Source: Bacillota bacterium
Lineage (GTDB): Bacteria; Bacillota; Clostridia; Lachnospirales; Lachnospiraceae
Assembly (NCBI GenBank): GCA_023409835.1
Contig: JAEYQV010000142.1
Span: 1 to 20,805 of the forward strand
Reading direction: 5' to 3'
DNA: 20,805 nt
Position numbers and translations under genes: made by a program. The notes below the pieces were generated by a model, which did no database searches, was not told the DNA's origin, and saw nothing but the letters and a program-made list of their open reading frames with translations. Below, piece after piece: positions 16,765-20,805 of this stretch; position 1 is the stretch's first letter, and the number at the start of each line of letters is the position of its first letter.

Positions 16765-16819
16765 CGCTCCTAAGTATTCGCTGAACAATATCAGTTGTAT
16801 TTAGGAGCGAAGATTTTTT
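16765..16819 (+). terminator. Intrinsic terminator of the EF-G-like gene
   Basis: CGCTCCTAAGTA (16765-16776) pairs with TATTTAGGAGCG (16798-16809) through 12 bp with one G-T wobble, followed by AAGATTTTTT (T-run 16814-16819). It could instead be an attenuator for the downstream permease if transcription starts further upstream. Confidence 0.75.
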
Positions 16820-16846
16820 GTAACGATAGGGCGCAGGGAGTAGATA
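16818..16846 (+). promoter_or_regulatory. Possible promoter for the purine permease
   Basis: TTGTAA (16818-16823) and TAGATA (16841-16846) are spaced 17 bp, giving a leader of about 55 nt. The -35 box overlaps the end of the preceding T-run. No purine riboswitch core was found upstream of the permease. Confidence 0.4.
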
Positions 16847-16908
16847 TTGAGGGGGAATTACAGTTTTGTTTCTCTTTTAATATAAATAATTTAAAAGGAG
16901 TAGTATTC

Positions 16909-18360
16909 ATGGAAAAGTTTTTCAAGCTTAAGCAGAATGGGACAACCATTCCAAGAGAAATCATTGCAGGAACCACAACCTTCTTTGCAATGGCTTACAT
17001 CATCTTTGTTAATCCGAAGACTTTATCACCCACCGGTATGCCGACACAAGCAGTATTTTTGGCAACAATTTTTGCAGCAGTGGCAGGTACCCTTGTTATG
17101 GGCTTATTTGCAAATGTACCTTATGCACAGGCTCCAGGTATGGGACTTAATGCGTTCTTCACCTATACGGTAGTATTCGGTCTTGGTTTTTCATGGCAGC
17201 AGGCCTTGGCCATGGTATTCCTGTGCGGTGTCATTAATATTCTCATAACAGTAACTAAGATCCGTAAATTAATTATTAAAGCAATTCCGGTCAGCCTTCA
17301 GCATGCTATCGGCGGTGGTATCGGTGTATTCGTTGCCTATATCGGCTTAAAGAATGCAGGTCTGATTCAGTTTATTGTAGATCCCGGTACTTACGTTCCG
17401 TCAGTTCCCAGCGCTTCCGGCTATATTAACGTAACGAAAGATAGCATCTTGGCAAGCAGTGCCGCAGTACCGGAAATTGTTAAGTTTAATTCTCCCGAAG
17501 TTCTCTTAGCTCTGATTGGTATCGTACTGACCGTCGTACTTCTCATCTGTAAGGTAAAGGGAGCAATCTTTATCAGTATTATTGCTACTACAATCATCGG
17601 CATACCTATGGGTGTTGTTGATGTATCCGGCTTCGGCGTGGCTTCCGGTTTAGGCGATTCCTTCAAGGATTTAGGAACTACCTTTGGTGCAGCCTTCGGC
17701 AAGGAAGGTCTTCAGTCCCTGTTTGCTGATTCTTCCCAGATTCCGTTGATTTTAATGACTATCTTTGCCTTTAGTATATCTGATACCTTTGATACCATCG
17801 GAACCTTCATTGGTACAGGTAAGCGTACCGGAATCTTTGATGAAGCAGATGAGAAGGCGCTTCAGGAGGGTAAGGGCTTCAAATCCAAAATGGACAAGGC
17901 ATTATTCGCTGATTCAGTAGCAACAAGCGTTGGAGCTATCTTTGGTACCTCCAATACAACCACTTATGTTGAAAGTGCTGCCGGTATAGAAGCGGGCGGT
18001 CGTACCGGTTTAACCGCTGTTGTAACCGCTATTCTGTTCCTGGCAAGCATGTTCCTGGCTCCGATTGTTGGTATCATTCCTACTCAGGCAACAGCTCCCG
18101 CTTTAATTGCAGTTGGTGTTATGATGCTCGCTTCCTTTAAGGATATTGATTGGACCAATTTAGAGGAGGCAATTCCCGCATTCTTTGCAGGCATCTTCAT
18201 GGCACTTGCGTACAGCATCTCCACCGGTATTGCCTTTAGCTTTATCTTCTACTGTATCGTTAAGGTAGTTAAGGGTAAGGCAAAGGAGATTAGCCCTGTA
18301 TTATGGGTTGCAACCGCTCTGTTTGTGATCAACTACATTATTACTGCAACAGTAATCTAA
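16909..18360 (+). CDS. pbuG: NCS2/AzgA-type purine (guanine/hypoxanthine) permease
   Basis: A 483-residue integral membrane protein of the AzgA-like NCS2 family, importing purine bases by proton symport. Seen motifs: GTTTFFAMAYIIFVNP (21-36), APGMGLNAFFTYTVV (75-89), FSISDTFDTIGTFIGTG (288-304) and GTSNTTTYVESAAG (346-359). Hydrophobic segments run throughout, consistent with 12-14 membrane helices. ATG 16909 is chosen because AAAAGGAG (16893-16900) precedes it at 8 nt; the open frame extends further upstream through the fusA-like terminator without homology. The choice between guanine/hypoxanthine and adenine specificity is inferred from family resemblance. It is flanked by terminators on both sides, so it is monocistronic. 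It converges with another nucleobase permease gene. Confidence 0.9.
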   Translation: MEKFFKLKQNGTTIPREIIAGTTTFFAMAYIIFVNPKTLSPTGMPTQAVFLATIFAAVAGTLVMGLFANVPYAQAPGMGLNAFFTYTVVFGLGFSWQQALAMVFLCGVINILITVTKIRKLIIKAIPVSLQHAIGGGIGVFVAYIGLKNAGLIQFIVDPGTYVPSVPSASGYINVTKDSILASSAAVPEIVKFNSPEVLLALIGIVLTVVLLICKVKGAIFISIIATTIIGIPMGVVDVSGFGVASGLGDSFKDLGTTFGAAFGKEGLQSLFADSSQIPLILMTIFAFSISDTFDTIGTFIGTGKRTGIFDEADEKALQEGKGFKSKMDKALFADSVATSVGAIFGTSNTTTYVESAAGIEAGGRTGLTAVVTAILFLASMFLAPIVGIIPTQATAPALIAVGVMMLASFKDIDWTNLEEAIPAFFAGIFMALAYSISTGIAFSFIFYCIVKVVKGKAKEISPVLWVATALFVINYIITATVI

Positions 18361-18368
18361 GCTTTATG

Positions 18369-18419
18369 AAAATACAAAGAGTGCCGCACTGAAAAAGTGC
18401 GGCACTTTTTTGTATTTTA
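18369..18419. terminator. Strong terminator after the purine permease
   Basis: AGTGCCGCACT (18380-18390) pairs perfectly with AGTGCGGCACT (18395-18405), with TTTTTT following (18406-18411). A-rich and T-rich flanks (AAAATACAAA and TTGTATTTT) extend the stem and make it symmetrical enough to work on both strands. Confidence 0.9.
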
Positions 18420-18483
18420 GGTACGGTGTGTCATTTAAGAATCTGTTTACCGATTATGATACTTATCCTATTTACACCTTCTA

Positions 18484-18660
18484 TAGTTCCGGAAGGCTGC
18501 TCCAAGAATAAGCAGCCGGTAAAATGACGAAGGAAGGCATCGGAGTGGAAGAAAGAGCCACCTGAACGGAGATCACTTGTCCGGAGGAGGCGAAAGCGAT
18601 TGCTGCTGTATGACCAAAAGCTTGCCGGACAGGTAGCATATAGATGCGTGAATATAAAAC
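18484..18660. ncRNA. Candidate structured RNA island, unclassified
   Basis: This stretch between two terminators holds no convincing gene but many pairing elements. GGCTGCT (18495-18501) pairs with AGCAGCC (18511-18517). GTGG/CCAC closes a loop at 18545-18561. CTTGTCCGG (18576-18584) pairs with CCGGACAGG (18625-18633) in 9 bp with one wobble, enclosing a GCGAAAGC GNRA-type loop (18590-18597). GCAT/ATGC forms a small hairpin at 18636-18647. Purine-rich unpaired runs between helices are typical of structured RNAs. The orientation is uncertain: on the plus strand the 18662-18699 hairpin could terminate it; no strong promoter was found. I could not match it to a known class. Confidence 0.4.
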
Positions 18661-18661
18661 T

Positions 18662-18713
18662 CCCCTTATGGTAGTCCTGATTAACCGGATAACATAAGGG
18701 GAATATTATTTTA
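18662..18713. terminator. Terminator hairpin downstream of the uracil permease
   Basis: CCCCTTATG (18663-18671) pairs with CATAAGGGG (18693-18701) around a 21-nt loop. On the minus strand it is followed by AGTTTTATATT, fitting termination of the uracil permease transcript. On the plus strand it is followed by AATATTATTTT, which could end a transcript from the RNA-like island. Confidence 0.65.
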
Positions 18714-18750
18714 GGAAGATATTATATGGTATTCTTAATATCTCGTAGGC

Positions 18751-20220
18751 TTACGCATTCTCTTCTTTCCTGTTACCGATGGATAACAGTAGATTTAATA
18801 CAATACCGACAACTGCTGCAGAAGCGATTGCAGGGAACTTTACTCCGAACAGAGGTATCATTCCGTTTGCAAATCCGAAGCTTCCACCCAGGCCAATGAT
18901 TAAGATGATAGCAATGATGGATAAGTTCTTTGAGTTAAACAAATCAACCTTGCTTTCCATCATAATTGCGATACCCTGTGCGGCAATAACACCGAACAGA
19001 TAGATGGAGAGACCGCCGATAACGCCTTGAGGAATGGAATATACGGCATTAATCAGAGGAGTAAAGCAGGAGATGATCATAGTAATCACTGCTGCTACGA
19101 TAAGAACCGGAATGGAGAATACCTTGGAGATCGCCATGGTACTGATGTTTTCACCATAGTTTGTTCCTGCAGGTCCGCCGATAAAACCGGACACGATATC
19201 TCCGATACCATCACCGATTAAGTTAAGACCAAGCTTATCAGCTATGTTGTATCTCTTTTTGGAACCTTTCTTCTTAGCATAATCATTTACATAGATATCA
19301 AGCTGGAAGACATGGGCGGTGGATTCCGGAATAGTTGCAATCGCAATGGGCATGATTGCTGCAACTGCAGCCAGGGAAGGCTTAGGTAAGGTAAAGGTCG
19401 GAAGGTTCACGATACCGCTTAATCCGGACTTTGTAAAGCTGATGAATTCGATTCCGGTAATCAGCCCAAGCACTGCTGCACTGATATAACCGGTCAAAAG
19501 GCCAAAAAGAATAGGCAACTGACTCAGCTTGCCCTTCAAGTATACAGAATATATAATTGTGGAAAATAGGGTGATAAGTGCGATAACCCATGAATAATCA
19601 CTATAGGTTTTAGCATCACTTACTTCCGTTTCGGAAAATATATTGTTTGAATTAGCGATAACACCGCCTACGTTTACATTGCTTACATCGTCTTCCTTAT
19701 GATCTTCAACGTTAACGACAACACTGGCGGGACTACTGTAACTTGAGGCATCGGTTAAAGCGCTTGCTGCGAGAGATAAACCGATAATAATAGCGATACT
19801 ACCTGTAATAGTTGGTGGAAGAACCCGGTCAATTAACTTTCTGCCGAATCTTTGGATGATAAGTCCGGCTGCGATAGATACTAAGCCTGACATTACGATA
19901 CCAAATTGTGCAATTGATATTCTTGCATCGGGGGTTAATTCAGCGAATTGTTTTGCTCCCATGATAGAGCTGATTGCTGCAATGTAGGAGAAACTGGAGC
20001 CGTAATAGAGGGGGATTTTTCTTCCTGTAACAAGAATGAAACATAGAGTAGCGAAACCGCTGGCAAAAATAGTAGTAGATACGTGGAAACCTGTGAGTAA
20101 TGCGACTAATACAGTAGCTGGGAACATTACTACGATCTGTTGCAATGCAAACAAGATCAATTCCAAGAACGGGGGACGTTCGTCAGGCAAATAGCCGACG
20201 GCTTGGTTCTTTGATGACAT
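18751..20220 (-). CDS. uraA: NCS2 uracil/xanthine-type permease
   Basis: A 489-residue polytopic nucleobase:cation symporter of the UraA type, importing uracil (possibly xanthine) across the cytoplasmic membrane. PESTAH (298-303) supplies E299 and H303, equivalent to E241/H245 of E. coli UraA. GTNYGENISTMAISKVFS (352-369) holds E357, equivalent to E290. YYGSSFSYIAA (72-82) is the first half-repeat motif. The protein is about 60 residues longer than E. coli UraA. A hydrophilic insert of roughly 50 residues (about 156-208; rich in D, E, S, N) separates two membrane segments, and a lysine-rich loop (315-323) is also extended. ATG 20218-20220 follows AGGAGGT on the minus strand at 9 nt. Monocistronic. 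No PyrR-type attenuator was recognised. Confidence 0.92.
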   Translation of the reverse strand: MSSKNQAVGYLPDERPPFLELILFALQQIVVMFPATVLVALLTGFHVSTTIFASGFATLCFILVTGRKIPLYYGSSFSYIAAISSIMGAKQFAELTPDARISIAQFGIVMSGLVSIAAGLIIQRFGRKLIDRVLPPTITGSIAIIIGLSLAASALTDASSYSSPASVVVNVEDHKEDDVSNVNVGGVIANSNNIFSETEVSDAKTYSDYSWVIALITLFSTIIYSVYLKGKLSQLPILFGLLTGYISAAVLGLITGIEFISFTKSGLSGIVNLPTFTLPKPSLAAVAAIMPIAIATIPESTAHVFQLDIYVNDYAKKKGSKKRYNIADKLGLNLIGDGIGDIVSGFIGGPAGTNYGENISTMAISKVFSIPVLIVAAVITMIISCFTPLINAVYSIPQGVIGGLSIYLFGVIAAQGIAIMMESKVDLFNSKNLSIIAIILIIGLGGSFGFANGMIPLFGVKFPAIASAAVVGIVLNLLLSIGNRKEENA

Positions 20221-20247
20221 AACATTTTACCTCCTGAAATTTTTTAT

Positions 20248-20276
20248 ATTCTGACATATTTTAATGCATTTGTAAA
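20248..20276 (-). promoter_or_regulatory. Weak candidate promoter for the uracil permease
   Basis: On the minus strand TTTACA (20276-20271) and CAGAAT (20253-20248) are 17 bp apart, giving a very short leader to ATG 20220. The match is partial. The rest of 20277-20440 is AT-rich with no other feature seen. Confidence 0.25.
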
Positions 20277-20443
20277 GAGGGTTTTATAAATTTTTTATAT
20301 ACAATTTGGAAATGGAATTAAATACAGTAAAAATAGTCACATATAAAAGTGCAGAATACGTTAAATGTTGCACAAAAATGACTGAAAACAGGTTATAATT
20401 TATCATTATCAGAAGATGTCTGACAGCTTGAATTGAGTGACTG

Positions 20444-20473
20444 TTACCAAATAGGAACAACCTATGCTATAAT
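20444..20473 (+). promoter_or_regulatory. Extended -10 promoter for the terminal membrane protein gene
   Basis: TGCTATAAT (20465-20473) is a perfect -10 with a TGn extension. The -35 is weak (TTACCA, 20444-20449, 18-bp spacing), as is common for extended -10 promoters. Transcription should start near 20480, inside the overlapping palindromes, giving a leader of about 93 nt. Confidence 0.75.
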
Positions 20474-20496
20474 GAAGGTAACCTTCATATGAAGGT
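20474..20496. promoter_or_regulatory. Overlapping palindromes at the predicted start site (possible operator)
   Basis: ACCTTCATATGAAGGT (20481-20496) is a perfect 16-bp palindrome. GAAGGTAACCTTC (20474-20486) overlaps it, so three alternating half-sites GAAGGT / ACCTTC / GAAGGT follow the -10 box directly. This suggests a dimeric repressor site with autoregulation or a 5' mRNA hairpin. No regulator is identified in the window. Confidence 0.5.
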
Positions 20497-20572
20497 GTCA
20501 TTAATATGAAAGGTCTGCTTGTGAAAACAAAAGCTGAATATGAGCTTGCTTATTTGTAGGAGGGAGAATTAT

Positions 20573-20805
20573 ATGAAGAATCTAAGGACACGGTTTTTGG
20601 GATTAACCAATACGGTATCCCGATTTCCTATCACAATACTTTGTCTGCTCATAGCAACCGTTCTTAATACAATCGTAATAATAACGAATGTGAATGATAA
20701 CTATCCAAGATTAATATTTGCTATTCTAATCGGAGCGGCAGTGTATGCTGTGCTTCAGATGATCTATGAAGGCTTCTGCAGGAAGACAATCTATCGAGTC
20801 TTGTT
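20573..20805 (+). CDS. Membrane protein N-terminus, possibly DUF4153-type (3' truncated)
   Basis: The ATG at 20573 follows AGGAGGGAG (20558-20566) at 6 nt, and the frame stays open to the window end (77 complete codons). After a basic start (MKNLRTRFLGLTNTVSRF) two hydrophobic helices are evident: PITILCLLIATVLNTIVII and LIFAILIGAAVYAVLQMI, separated by a short polar loop, NVNDNYPR. The 'SRFPITILCLLIATVLN' opening resembles the N-terminus of DUF4153 membrane proteins, but this is recollection from a short fragment, so the family call is tentative. It is driven by an extended -10 promoter with a palindromic site at the start point, so it is probably individually regulated. It is transcribed divergently from the uracil permease. 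Confidence 0.7.
   Translation, partial: MKNLRTRFLGLTNTVSRFPITILCLLIATVLNTIVIITNVNDNYPRLIFAILIGAAVYAVLQMIYEGFCRKTIYRVL

Noticed and set aside
16656..16908. Purine riboswitch ahead of the purine permease
   Set aside because: The conserved loop sequences of the xpt/pbuG aptamer are absent; the visible hairpin with a T-run is explained as the upstream gene's terminator.
18487..18517. SRP RNA-like CCGGAAGG...GCAGCC string
   Set aside because: The resemblance is limited to a few bases; the GGTGCTG and surrounding helix 8 sequence of bacterial SRP RNA is missing.
18548..18636. Short plus-strand open frame with a Gly/Cys-rich peptide
   Set aside because: There is no start codon with a ribosome binding site, the codon pattern is odd, and base-pairing in the region explains the sequence better.

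Overview
The window looks like chromosomal DNA from an anaerobic, moderately low-GC Firmicute of the class Clostridia, most likely a Lachnospiraceae-type organism. This is inferred from gene content: a large acyl-CoA dehydratase activase-type protein, a C_GCAxxG_C_C redox protein, an EF-G paralogue, and a tyrosine T-box. Strong AGGAGG ribosome binding sites and TTGACA/TATAAT-like promoters agree. No phage, transposase or CRISPR genes are present, and no tRNA or rRNA gene was seen.

Layout. (1) 1-2097: 3' part of a giant 2-hydroxyacyl-CoA dehydratase activase-like gene. (2) 2098-2438: gap with a 116-bp element bounded by 17-bp perfect inverted repeats (IS/MITE-like), then a promoter. (3) 2439-5988: two ABC exporter half-transporters whose complementary degenerate motifs point to a heterodimer with one consensus and one degenerate ATPase site. 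(4) 6178-6813: an AT-rich orphan gene of unknown function. (5) 7038-7493, minus strand: C_GCAxxG_C_C protein. (6) 7697-9460: strong promoter, tyrosine T-box leader and tyrosyl-tRNA synthetase. (7) 13898-9513, minus strand: DAHP synthase, prephenate dehydrogenase and EPSP synthase, then a GNAT acetyltransferase; the first three cover the entry, a late shikimate step and the tyrosine branch of aromatic synthesis. (8) 13899-14561: a hairpin-rich intergenic region with ~52-bp direct repeats. (9) 14562-16655: EF-G-like GTPase with an aberrant G4 motif. (10) 16909-18360: purine permease. (11) 18421-18713: an island with ncRNA-like folding potential between convergent genes. (12) 20220-18751, minus strand: uracil permease with an extra hydrophilic insert. 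(13) 20573 to the end: start of a membrane protein behind a promoter with overlapping palindromes.

Working together: tyrS, with its Tyr-specific T-box, lies beside an aromatic/tyrosine biosynthesis cluster, so supply and charging of tyrosine are encoded side by side on opposite strands. Two NCS2-type nucleobase permeases face each other across the structured island. The best candidates for something undescribed are the island at 18421-18713, the repeat/hairpin region at 14005-14280, and the G4-degenerate EF-G paralogue. No clearly novel multi-gene system is evident.
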